Shown piece by piece: positions 39,501-51,500 of a DNA stretch of 64,000 bases (the stretch's first letter is position 1; each line of letters begins with the position of its first letter). The DNA lies in assembly GCA_023053575.1 (NCBI GenBank), contig JAKZAP010000009.1:18147869-18211868 (forward strand), in the 5' to 3' direction. The notes beneath the pieces are model-generated. The model ran no database searches. It was not told the origin of the DNA and saw only the letters and a list, made by a program, of their open reading frames with translations. Made by a program: the position numbers and the translations under genes. Source of the DNA: Branchinecta lynchi (Eukaryota; Arthropoda; Branchiopoda; Anostraca; Branchinectidae).

Positions 39501-42500
39501 GAACAGTTTACTGAAAAAAAGGGTCGTTCACGTGCTCGGAGTGGACATACGGTTAAGATTTACGGTCGAGGACAGGAATTCCTGCAGCATTTCTGCACCG
39601 TATCAGTTCCGAATATTAATTTAATATTATTTATTGAACTAATGGCCTACTCTGCCAACCCAGGCCTACATAAAAAAATTAAAAAATTAAAAGGTAATAT
39701 CTATTATCCTACATAGTTGTAATAAATAAAGAAAAGATATAAATAAAATTAGTACGTTATTGAAAAAGATACTCAAGCCTTGAGCTCTACTATAAAAGAT
39801 AATACGTAATTTAGAGGCGAAAGCCTTTTCTCTTACTTTGTATTATTATTATTATTATTGTAATAGATACAGTTTAGATTCTGAAATCCTGACATACTTG
39901 GCTTTCTTGAACTCTGCTGGGTTTCTGAAAGTTACAACCGATCCCGGTGTCTTAGTCACACTCGTTCCCTGTGGCGTTGACAACTAACACGGAAATTCAC
40001 AAAACTGGTATTTCTGACCAGTGGGTCCAGCAGAAGCAGTAAGTGGGAGTCTGATCAGCCTCGAAAAATGTCAAACATGGCGAATGTAAGAATCGGTGCA
40101 GTACCGTTAGGCCGGCAAGAAAAGTTCAAAATCTGTTTATTCCAGCAATGTTTCAAAGTCAGCTTGGGCTCAAAGAATATTTGTTCAGAATCTGATTGAT
40201 GAAAATGGATGAAACTGTTGAGAGTGAATGAATAGTATAGTTAAGTGTTCCTTAAATGTTCGTTCTTGCGAACTTCCTGATTAATTTCAAGCTTTGTAGG
40301 GTCATCATTTGCCAGTCGATTTTTTGCCTAGTATTTCCAGTCCTTTCTAATTCTGCTAACTAGATAGTTTCCTAGAAACGGAGTCATTCTAGTAATTATT
40401 TTATAACGCCGGGGCGTTTCCGGGATACCAAGGGATTTTCCTCTTTTCTACCTCACCTTATCATTGGAAAGGGATTTGAGTGGCCTCTGCTGTATCAAAA
40501 ATCCAACACCACCTGCATCAGGGCTCTGTAAGTTTTGGGAGCATTTTACTAAAGCGAGAATTTGCCGGCCGTAAGAACAAACGGAGAGCCGTTACGCCCT
40601 AACAACTTCTTGTTGGCTGGCCGAATCATCTTTCCACGTACGAAGCAGTGTTGCCAGTTTTTTCTGACGGAACCTGTGACTTATTTGGACGCAGAAAGCT
40701 GTGACTTATTTGGACGCGCCTACGAAACTGAGATCTTTTTACCGAGCATGAACGGGAAATCTCGCTTTATGATCTTCATAATCATAATCGTCAACTTTTT
40801 TGTTTCATTTTTATACTTACTGGTAAGGAACCGGTCGCAGATTCTGGCTCGCTTTGTCGAAAACGCAAAAATCTGTGACAAATCACAGAATTCTGCGAAC
40901 AGCGGCAACACCGGTCGGGGTGGGTTCACTAGTGAGCGGAAGAACAGCATATGAAAGGGAAGCGAGCTATAACGACGTCGGAAGAACACACGGCGGATAC
41001 GCTAATGGAGCGTTCCAGATCGGCCAGAATCGCTGAAATGTGTGGACAAGCTACTCCTACTGTTTTGTTAGTACACTGTAAAAAAAAATCTTACAGTATT
41101 TGCTACTGGGATTAATCTTGTCTTTAAGAAAAGAATCTTATCTCTTTTAATTATATCTCAGTAGAGATAAGATTAATCCCAGTAGCAAATACTGCAGTTA
41201 ATTTTGATCCTTACTTATTATTCTTATCTCTACTGAGATAAGGTTAATCCGATTTGGAGATTAGATTATCTTATTAGAGACAAGATTAATCCCAGTAGTA
41301 AATACTGCAATATTTTTGTGTACAGTGTAGTTAAGTTAAAATGTGCAACTACTAGGAAAATGAACCGATTCATGTGTCAGGTGTATGTCCCTTAGTTAGC
41401 CATGAGTGGTTGCAAAATCATTCCGCCTTATTAACAGGCTGATAAATACAAAATACTCAGTCCGGAATACAACCCCGGGGCCAGCAACTGGCATGTGATT
41501 AGATCGCTTGTCGACCCGCGACTACAAATGGAATGAATTAGGAATAATGAGTTTGGATGGAGAGCATGAGACGTTAGTGCCTTCTGCGAATCGAAAGTAT
41601 GACAAAAGTTCAGACAAGATCCCTAGAACCCCTCCATCCGCTCCCTCCTGCCAAATCTCTTCCAACCTCAACGTTTGCGTCCACAAACAGAGTGTGCGGA
41701 GCGAGTACCCAAGCTGGAACCCCGTTCGTACCGTATGGAGTGGTGCTGTATCCCCGTCTTGTTCACATTTTGAGCAATGGGTTTTATTCTGTCTTGTGCG
41801 TGTTTTACTTTTATGATTTTGCGTTACCATTTTCAGTCTGAAGCATTTATTCTGTTATTTCGACTGACATTATTGTTATAATATCATATATCTTGACTTA
41901 GACACGCCATTTGGCCCCAAGCCACAACTTGTGTTGATACTTCGAAATAAGCTGAAACTAAAGGTTGTGCTGGGCACAACATCATTCACTCCCTTAGTAC
42001 AATGTCTAACCTCCCCATGTTAAAGCCTCGTGCCGATGGCTCCCTTCCCCTGTTGCTGCCTGGGACAAGTTGCGAACCGTGATCCCAGATCTGCCCAAGG
42101 GCTAAATCCTTAGGAAGCCATTCTGTTTGAAATCCTCTTGATCACGTATTCTTGTTAATCCGGGACCATCGTATTCCAAGTTTTGGAAACTCGGGATATA
42201 ACAATCCTAAAAAAGTAGTTGAGTGGGGGGAGAGTTGTCAGTGGAAAATCGAGGGTTATCTGAAACCTCCCGGAGGTAACTCATTCAAAATAGTTATTTC
42301 TCAGCGCTTGGAGTTTTCTGAGAAATTTGGTAAGCCTTAAGGTGTCAATCGCAGTACATGCAGTTTTATTTAAAACTGCCTGGTTTTCAAAAGATAACAA
42401 ACCCGTCCAGGTCGTTTCTAGCCTCACTAAATTGGTGACAAAGTCAGAAAAACTTAGCCTACGTCAGAGATGGTCAAATCCGGATTCGAATCTTCTGCTT

Positions 42501-45500
42501 GTCAGGCTGGATTCCGACTCTGATTCAAAATATTCAATCTTACGAATCCGCTAAAAAAAATTATTCGAAATCCTTCCAGTTTCCGTTTTCCGAATTTTTA
42601 CACAGTGTGCTTCGGCAATCCAGCTTTTTGTCTCCGCCATCGACCATCCTCAGTAACCTATCACGTTCTCTGATTAGCTTAGATATCCGTGTTTTGTGTC
42701 ACCTCTGATTTTTAAACTATACCCTATGTACTTGATTTGATTTTTGTTAAGGTAAGATTCGAATCTGGATTCAGTTTCGGATTCGAATCGTCAGCACGAA
42801 ATGGTAGATTCGGATCCGGAATCGGATTCGTACCTGGCCCTGGATTAGGATTCGAATCGTTTCGTGATCGGATTCGCCCAAATCTGGCCTACACTACCGG
42901 AATTCCTGACGCGCTTCGAAAAGAGATAAGGTTGAACCGGAATTTCTGACCAATGAGCTCATTGGAAGCTATAAGCAGGAGACTGGTCCTCCTCGAAATG
43001 AGATCCGCCTGACCGCATTTACCTTTTTTTTTAAAGCACAAGCGTTACATTGTAAAGAATTTTTTTTTTGCAGTATTTGCTACTGGGATTAATCTTGTCT
43101 CTATAAAGATAGTCTTATCTCTAATTCGGATCAATCTCATCTCAGTAGAGAAAAGATTAATCCCAGTAGCAAATACTGCAGTTAACTTTAATTCTTATTC
43201 CGAGAAACTCTGTTATTTTTAAGTTGTGAAGTTTGATTCCTACTTTTAAATTTTCAGTTCTTTTATGTAAAATGTGGATGATCGGTCGCCTTGAGATGTG
43301 AAAATTTGGCCGCTTTGTTTTCACACAGGATTTTAAACGGTATATGACATGCTATTCCGTACTTCGTTGAGCATGTCGCATGTTTCTAGCCTATACTTCG
43401 TCGATAATCATCCGAAAAAGTAATATTGACTGCGGAAAAAGTTACGATCGCGTTACCGTAATAAAACAATTAAGCGGCTTGAGCGTGTCGCCCCGGGCGA
43501 TAAGAATTTACTTCCAAGGGACCTCTGACTTGCAAAAAGATAATCTTATCTCTAATTCGGATTAATCTTTATCTCAGTAGAGACAAGATTAATCCCAGTA
43601 GCAAATACTGCAGTTAACTTTAGTCCTTACTCGGAGAAACTTTTTGTGCTATTATAATAACACTTTACTTTTTATACACGCTTATGAAGAAGAGCAGACT
43701 AGCAAAATCATATAAAACAGAATACGAAATAGCATCCACATGTTAGCTGCCAAACAACAAATAAACAACAGGCAAACCGTGGAGGTTCTACTGGAAATCT
43801 GAACAAGACAAAACGCATGAAAGTGTATATTAGGAGAAGTCTTACTCGATTGCAGTAATAGGTTGCAGGTAATAGACTGAAGAGCAGAGGCGTTACTAGC
43901 CAAATGTCTGGGGGGCAAGGTTTTTACGCAGCCCCTCCCCCCCCCCTTCCCCTAGTCGTGACGCCCCTGCTGAAGAGTACGACCGAAGAACTAAACAACG
44001 AATTTTTTACTCATTTCGAACATAATGACAACTAATACTCTTTCAAGCTCACTGCGAATCATAGTAGACTGCGTTAAACGGATACGTCAGCGGATTTTGT
44101 TCGAGCAAATCCTTTGCCTCTTCTTGGCAAGGGTTCTCTTTAGGCTATGACCACAGGTTCTTTTTACTAGCTTGAGCCTGAAGACCCTTGCCAAGTAGGG
44201 CCGAAATATCGCCGATGAAGCATCGTAGCTAAACTTGTCCGTTGTATACATTATTTGAAAATAAAATTATTTTGTTTTTATAGGTTTTCCACGAAGGAAT
44301 CCGCCACCCATGCCATTGTTGCCGTACACAACACAGAAATGGGTGGCAGCGTTGTTAAGTGCTCCTGGGGCAAGGAAACCAGTGAGCCTTCTTCCTCTGG
44401 CAATGGTCCCCAGGTGAGTCCACAGGTGAGAATCGGATTTTTTTTCTATTTACTAAAATTGTTTTTTTTTTAGGAAAAAAATGCTGCCTCGACGAGAGGC
44501 AGTCTCCGTGAGGAATGGTCAGTGGTTGGCTCTAGGGTAGTGAAGGGTATTCGAATTTTTCGATTCATGGATTTGTCGATATTTTCACATTCGATATCGA
44601 CATTTTGGTACCATGTTTCTCTATAGTAGCCTATGAGCGTGTTCCACCCTTCCAACAATAGTTACTATTAGTTACTATTTCCGTTCCATCCTCACGAAAA
44701 GTTACTACGCTGACCGTTCCAACCTTCTCAAAATAGTAACTAATAGCTTACCATGCTCGGGAGCGTGGTAAGAATAGTAACTACGCATCTCTGGAACGTG
44801 ATTGGTCGGATTCGCCCCTGGCATGATATTCTGCTGGAAAATAGAAAAATCGTTCCAGCCTCGACGGCAGAAAGCCATAATTCGTGACGTCATGCGTAGT
44901 AACTACGGCAAGTAGGATGGAACACGCTCTATGTCTCGTTTCACCAAAATTTAAGAACAAAATCGCCATTGGGCTCAAGGAATATTTATCGCAAAAAAGC
45001 ATCTTGCATTCACCCCAAACTTCGAATGAATAAAAACTGAATTACAAAAAATGTATTGCTCCTGTTTCGGATATATAAATGCGACGAATGTTGGATTATC
45101 TGCAGTAATTATAAATTTACAAATATCGATATTTAGGTGTCGATACTCGATATTTGGGACAATATGTCGTAATCGATGTCCAATATGGCCCAACACTAGT
45201 CCAGGGTCGTGTCTAAGACTTTACTTCCGAGGATTGGACTTCATCCATACCTAACGGTAAAACAAGAACATGATCTGAGGTAAAAGCCTATAAAAACGAT
45301 CATGTTCGTATTTATCGGGAGGGGGGGGGGGTCGGACCACTTACCACTCGTCTTGAATACGACATTGTCTGGGTCCTAGCTGGACAGTATATTGTACGGT
45401 AACTTGGTGCATCAGTATGTGCAAAACTACCAAACCTGACACATGGAGATTCGAGAGCTTTGTTTCTCGAATAATTGTGCGCTTTAAAGCAAAAAGCAGT

Positions 45501-48500
45501 CGGAATTACAGCAAGTGTTCTTTTTAAGAAAAGTGTATATTTCTTTGAAAAATATGCTCGGATATCGCGAAGTTTTGTGAAGTGCTACTTGGAGAAAAAA
45601 AACGTCAAAAGTAGCACTTTCGTGTTACCCGTGACGTCGTGACTGGGGGGGGGGAGGGAGCACAGCTAATTTATTATCAATTATCAAAAGTCCGAAAGTT
45701 CCTCCCTTTCACCAAATGGACTTACCGCGTCTTCAACCCCCCCCCCCCCCTACTCCCCAACAAGCAAGGAAAAACAACGGAAAAGCATCCGGAAACATTA
45801 GTTTCGAAGATAAACTAGTAAGAGCCTTAGGCCATAATTTTCTGTACGCTACTTAGCGAATCAGACCAGAACAAAGACATAAAGGAGGGATCTCACATAT
45901 CTAGATCTGTTGGTGTACGAAGCTTCAAATCCAATCGTTACCCAAGTAGAAAAAATAATTAGAACATCAGTCGAATCACTGGCTAGCAATGGGCCTAGTC
46001 TGGGGCCTGCCGGTTCTCCTCGACTCTGAAAAAGCTGCCCGCTTCAGCAAATTATTACAACCTTACTTGGGAACTCTGGAGAGTAGTGGCGAAGCACCCA
46101 TTTTGAAACTCGGTCACCTAACCCTAACGGTGGTTATTAGCAAGAGCGATAAGGACCGTAGGAGACTAACTGTTAGATTATTACGGTAATTTTACTGAAC
46201 AATTTAGTCCATTGTCCATAGTCCAATATTGTTTAACCAGTTAAGTCCAAACGTATATCTAGAAGAAGTTCCAATACGATCCGCCCAGCGCCGTACAAGA
46301 TTTGAATGAATTGCGCTTTTTGTCTTGGATTCTGCATGTGCAAACCTCGAGAAACAAGCATCCATATTTTGAAAACGTCACGCTTAAGAGAAGAATGCTC
46401 TCTGTGGCCATGTCTGTAAAGGCATTCTGCATTCATGGTGTGTTCAAGTATGGTTTCATTGTTCAGGTGTCCTTTAAGGCTTGCCAATGAGAGGAAGGAG
46501 AGATCCCTTTGAGATCTGGGGTCTCAAGTTATAAGGCTGAGTTAAAGTGGGCCGAAAAAATTGTCTTTCTACCACACCCAAAATGCTAACCATCCCTACT
46601 GTCACTATGAATGTTCAAAACCACAAAAAAACACCGTTAAACAATGAGCAAATAAAAAAAAATCCACAATCTTCCTAGGTTTGAAATAATCCCGACTGGA
46701 CTAAATCTCAGCCGATTATCCGAGACAGCCGTTATGGCACGCAGGGAGCCAAGGGTCTAAATAATAATTTCCATCTAATGCTCCAACTGAGTGTTACAAA
46801 TACAAATAAATTAAAAGCCCAAGACCAATGTGGTACTTCTGAAGACATACCAAAAGAATCAATAAAGTCTTAGAATTCTTTGCTAATCAAGCTTGGTAAA
46901 TTTCGTCATCTGGAAAAGAAGACGTTCTGCGTGGGTTTTTTTCTCGAGCCAAAACAGCAACCCGGCAATCAAGTTCAAATCTAAATAAACTGGTGACTTG
47001 CGATCAGTTAGAGAAGGTAAACAGAATGTTTGGATTAGGTCTTTAAACAATAAGAGTTTAGTCTACACTGTACAAAGTTTTTCTGTATAAAGATTAAAGT
47101 CAACTGCAGTATTTGCTACTCAGATTATCCTTATCTCTACGCAGATAAGATCAATACCAAATTGAGATAAGATGAACCCGACTAGCAAATACTGCAGTCT
47201 ACTTTAATCTTTATACGGAGAAACTATTTACAGTGGTAGAGCACGAATTCGGATTAGACCACGAACTTTAGTGGGAATCCGGTACAATCTCTATTCTGAA
47301 TCGTCGTCACGTGGCCAGTCATTGCATGTGTTTGCAAGGAAAAGGTTGGATGCCTTTTGGTCTTTTCCTGGCAGCGGATTTTATCTTATAAATAAAAAAG
47401 ACATGTTTTTGTTGGACCGCAGTGATTCTAATTTATACTTCATCTGTGGGCTTCATTAACACTTAACGTGGATTGATGACGAGGTACTGGAAGCTGTCAT
47501 TATGGCCGCAATAATCCGGACTGAATGCAATCAACCTAGGTTACGAGATCAGTGGACTGCCCCTGAGTTATTCACGATTGCAAGTGACTGAGGTGCTAGC
47601 AAGAACAAATAATCAGATAGAACTTCTGTCTTTAGTCGCATGCAGCGACTACGAAAACCCTGACGAAATTGAGCGGAACTAGAGGTATTTACGCTAGCTT
47701 TGAGCTGTTGTTGATACCCGTTGACTCTTCTTCCGTCTTCACCGTTGCTTGTCGCACAAGAAATATTGAAGGAGGCTAGTAGGAGGCGTGCTCCGCGCGC
47801 CGACCCGCTCAGAGCGGGGTCCGTATAACCAATCAGTTCGGTCGCTGACGATTTAGTCGTCGCCCCGGGTATGCCGTAATATTGTTATGGGTACGTGAAG
47901 ACGGGTGGCAATCCGCAATACTTTTCGCCGGAGAAGTAGTTCCGAAATTCGGCCGAAACCGGGAAATTGGCAGAAGTGGCAGGAAGTTTTCGTCGAAACA
48001 GAGATGACTTATAGGGGTTAACACACATGCTGTTTCAATACCTGAACTGATTCAATCACATGATTAATCTGTTTTTGAATTTTAATGGTAAAAATGTTCA
48101 AGGAGTCTGGCTTGATTCAATCACATGATTTATCTGTTCTTGAATTTTAATGGTAAAAATGTTCAAGGAGTCTGGCGAAGACAAGACCCAATTGTCTGGA
48201 TCACTTATTGAGTTTTTGGGATCCCATCGAAACCTTTGGTCTTGTTTTTCATGTCTTGTAACCACATTTCATTGTCAAAAGTTTGCTCTTCGGTTGTTCA
48301 AGAAGTTTGAAGAAGCTAATTGTAAAGCTTTCGGAAATACTCTATATGACTAAGTCCAAAACACGCCGGTGATCCTCAGGGGGAAGTCTCCGTGACGACT
48401 CTAATCCTGTGTCAAGCAAATCACGGCGATCCGGAGCAGTTGTGACACTACTTCTGCCTTTCTTCCGCTAGGTACCCGGAGAGGCCGGAGATTTTGCATC

Positions 48501-51500
48501 GGCAAGGGGAGATAGTCATCAAGAGTATTCAAACCGCTACATGGCTGGTGTGAGCGCGTTCCACCATTTTAACAATTGTAACTATTAGTTACTATTTTTG
48601 TTCTAACCTCGTGAAAAGTTATTACGCTGGTCGTTTTTAACCTTATCGAAATATTATCTAATTGCTTACCACGGTCGGGAGGGTAGTAAGCATGGTAACT
48701 ACGGTCTGTGTGATGTGATTTGCCTGATTAGCCCGTGGTTTTGACCCAAAATGGAAAAATGCGTTCCAGCCTTGACGCCAAGAACACAGGAGTCGCGACG
48801 TCTTGATACTTGATACATTTTTTTTTATTAATAAACACAATTTAACTACTATTTACATCTACTGCACTAATGGAAAAACCTACGTTTTTGCTGGTGTGCA
48901 GTATTAAAGGTTAACCGTTTTCTAAACACACCAACAAACAACATAATAAATAACTAATCAAAAAAAGGAAAAAAGAAGAAAAGAACAGACTACAAAAAAG
49001 GACCAAACTCCTTCACATTATCACCTCCAAAATAAACATATACCTCCCTACCACCCGCAACCAACCGTTTCTCCCTACCAACCAGACCTCCCTACCACCC
49101 CCCAACAAATAAATACATACGTCTTGTGTAGTAACTACGGTAAGTAGGGTGGAACACCACCTGCTAAACAGCATTTCATGTGCCATTTATTATTGGTAGC
49201 AAAACAGTCGCAAGCCTTGATCTAATGAAGTATTTTCTTAACAGCCTGGTATGCCTAGTGGTGGCGTGACCACAGCCGGCATTTCATGTGCCGTTTATTA
49301 TTGGTAGCTAAACAGTTGCAAGCCTTGATCTAATGAAGTATTTTCTTAACAGCCTGGTATGCCCAGTGGTGGCGTGACCACAGCCGGCGGACAGTACCCT
49401 TACGGCTACGCCGCCGGCCAGCAGAATATGGGATACTGGTATCCCGGAGCCGCCGGAGCGGGATATCCCCAGATGCAATCCCAGTTCCTTCAAGGAATGC
49501 AAGGCTACGCCGCATATGGACAGTTCGGATACCAGCCAAGGTAAGCCTCTCTTCAACCTTAAACTTTAACCGAAAAACACTGCAGGAGCGCAGAAAGGAG
49601 CTAAGCGCTGCTTTCGGTTCAGCCATGGTATCTCCTTTCCACTCCAAGATCCTTCCTCCCCCCGATCAAGATGTTAGAAGTCGACCAGAAAGAGTGGTAA
49701 GTTCTAGGGTTCCCAAGCTCTGCCCCGTACCTACAAAACACCTAGATATGCAAAAAGTTCTATTCCCGAGTTCGTGAAGTACGAAGCGTATTTTTTTTTA
49801 ATCGTACTGACATTAGATACATATATTGTAATTTATTCTGTTTGTTTGACAATAATCGCAAATTTGGTTTATAACCACGATAGTCGATTTTTAGAGTAAA
49901 CTTTCTATCTATCTATCTATATAGTATCTTGATCCCTCCCACCTCATACAGGGTTGCCATAGGTCACACGATACTGCGAATTGTCATCCTATTTTGTTTC
50001 AGTGACTCTTGTCCTACATGGGACATAAAAATCACTCAACTTCAGAAAACGTCTATATGTGTCATTTGTCAAGCAGGGATTCTGACCAGATGTGCAATTT
50101 TTGCAGTGGAGCCCTAAATTTTGTGGATGTGGCAGCCCTGCCCTCGTATCAAACTTCACCTCAAGATCATTACTAGTTCTCATGAATGAATGAATTTATT
50201 CCCAATAAAGCCAAGGGCCATGGTGGGAAACATAACACAATAACAAAAAAAAAATATCATACACTCAAACAACAAACCAAAAAATCAACTTCTATAAAAA
50301 AAATAGTTCACGGTGGGCCATAGATAGCTTCAGGAATCTACCCAGCCTTCGGATCTTACCAAAACACTTACTTGAAACCAAATCCCTTTCCTCCCAACCA
50401 AACCCTTCCTTTCTTAATTCTTTCAACTCCTCGCAATAACATATCAAATGTATCGCATCCTCTCCTTCAATACCACACATTGGACAAAAATAAGGACCAG
50501 TATCTTTCCTATCTCTACCAATATAATTTCTCCGCATCCCACCGGAAGAGCGTCCGCCCTAAGACTCACCATCCACACACCAGCGCAGTGGGTAAATACA
50601 ATTCATCCATAGGAGTCTTTGGAGCCGAGGCAGCCTTTTATACCCGACCACGCGCTTTCGGGTAGGGTCGGACCCCTTTTCTCTCACTGCGCGAACTCGG
50701 GCACGACCTCGGGACCTGTACAGTCCGAAGACGCTTTCACATTGACGCGTCGTTGCGTATGAGTTTATCGTACAGGTTGTGTAGCGTATCTTTCACACCT
50801 GCGAGTGAAGCTTTCAGGCTGGATGCATATTTACGTTTTCCTTTTTCGGTTTCTTATGCAGCATTTTCGTTTCCTTCATCATAGCTATTCTTCGTTTCCT
50901 TCGTTTTATTTTTTTCGTTTCCTTCATCATTAGCAAGCTATTATTCAGTTTTTCTGCAAAAACTGTAATTTTTCACTGAAAAATCTGATGTGTACGCATC
51001 GACGCAACGCAAGAATTGAACTTGGTTGAACTTGGAACGCAAGAATCGAACCAAGTTCAGTTGCGTTTTATTTGTATGCGTGAGCTTTGCATTGCGTCAC
51101 CGCCATCACGACGCAGAGGCTTTGTAGCTCAGTATGAAAGCGGCTTGACTCTTGGCTTTCTTTTTTATAATAACATACGGCATCGCCGCACCTTAAAACT
51201 CAACAAGTCATATACCCCTTCCCACCCCACCAATAGGGAGGGGATTCCCAATTGCCTGTACGAGAGCCAATTGTAGCTTTCACAGTTAACCCATCAGAAT
51301 AACACCTTCTGCACTCCCATTACTCCTCAACGCTCGATTAAACCAACAGCTCAGCAATCCGACAAGTATCATATACCGGAATAGTCTACCGGAAAAACGC
51401 TATAAAAAAAAGTCGAGCGACAAAAACCAATCATTGGCATGCCGCCAGACCGGAGATCAGGAAACGGCATAAAATAAGTGGATAGTGAAAACCGGGAAAA

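Larger units (their letters stand above)
34343..44283 (+). other. TIA1 intron, 9.9 kb
   Basis: Holds element I (35106-35856), element J (37785-38152), a tRNA-like piece (39413-39483), a hAT-like MITE (40646-40913), MITE B copies (41071-41330, 43045-43213, 43533-43648), a GATTCGAATC-rich segment (42470-42890), a small fold-back (43876-43974) and element E (44040-44265). The stretches 35870-37780, 38160-39400 and 41340-42460 show no recognisable gene; they contain C-runs at 36358 and 36492. Confidence 0.6.
44414..49352 (+). other. TIA1 intron, 4.9 kb
   Basis: Holds MITE C (44635-44929), repeat F (46540-47036), MITE B (47063-47241), element A (47885-48246), a second MITE C with nested LINE (48552-49159), and the duplicated acceptor. 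The stretch 44930-46530 has poly-G/C runs (about 45322, 45643, 45738) and no recognisable gene; 47242-47880 shows nothing. Confidence 0.6.

Noticed and set aside
39267..39716. 149-codon frame, the longest in the window
   Set aside because: It runs through a tRNA-like repeat (39413-39483) and has no domain; treated as a repeat shadow.
41508..41841. Overlapping Pro/Ser-rich frames considered as an extra TIA1 exon
   Set aside because: The flanking exons (34342 and 44284) join perfectly in frame inside RNP1 of RRM3, leaving no room for an insert.
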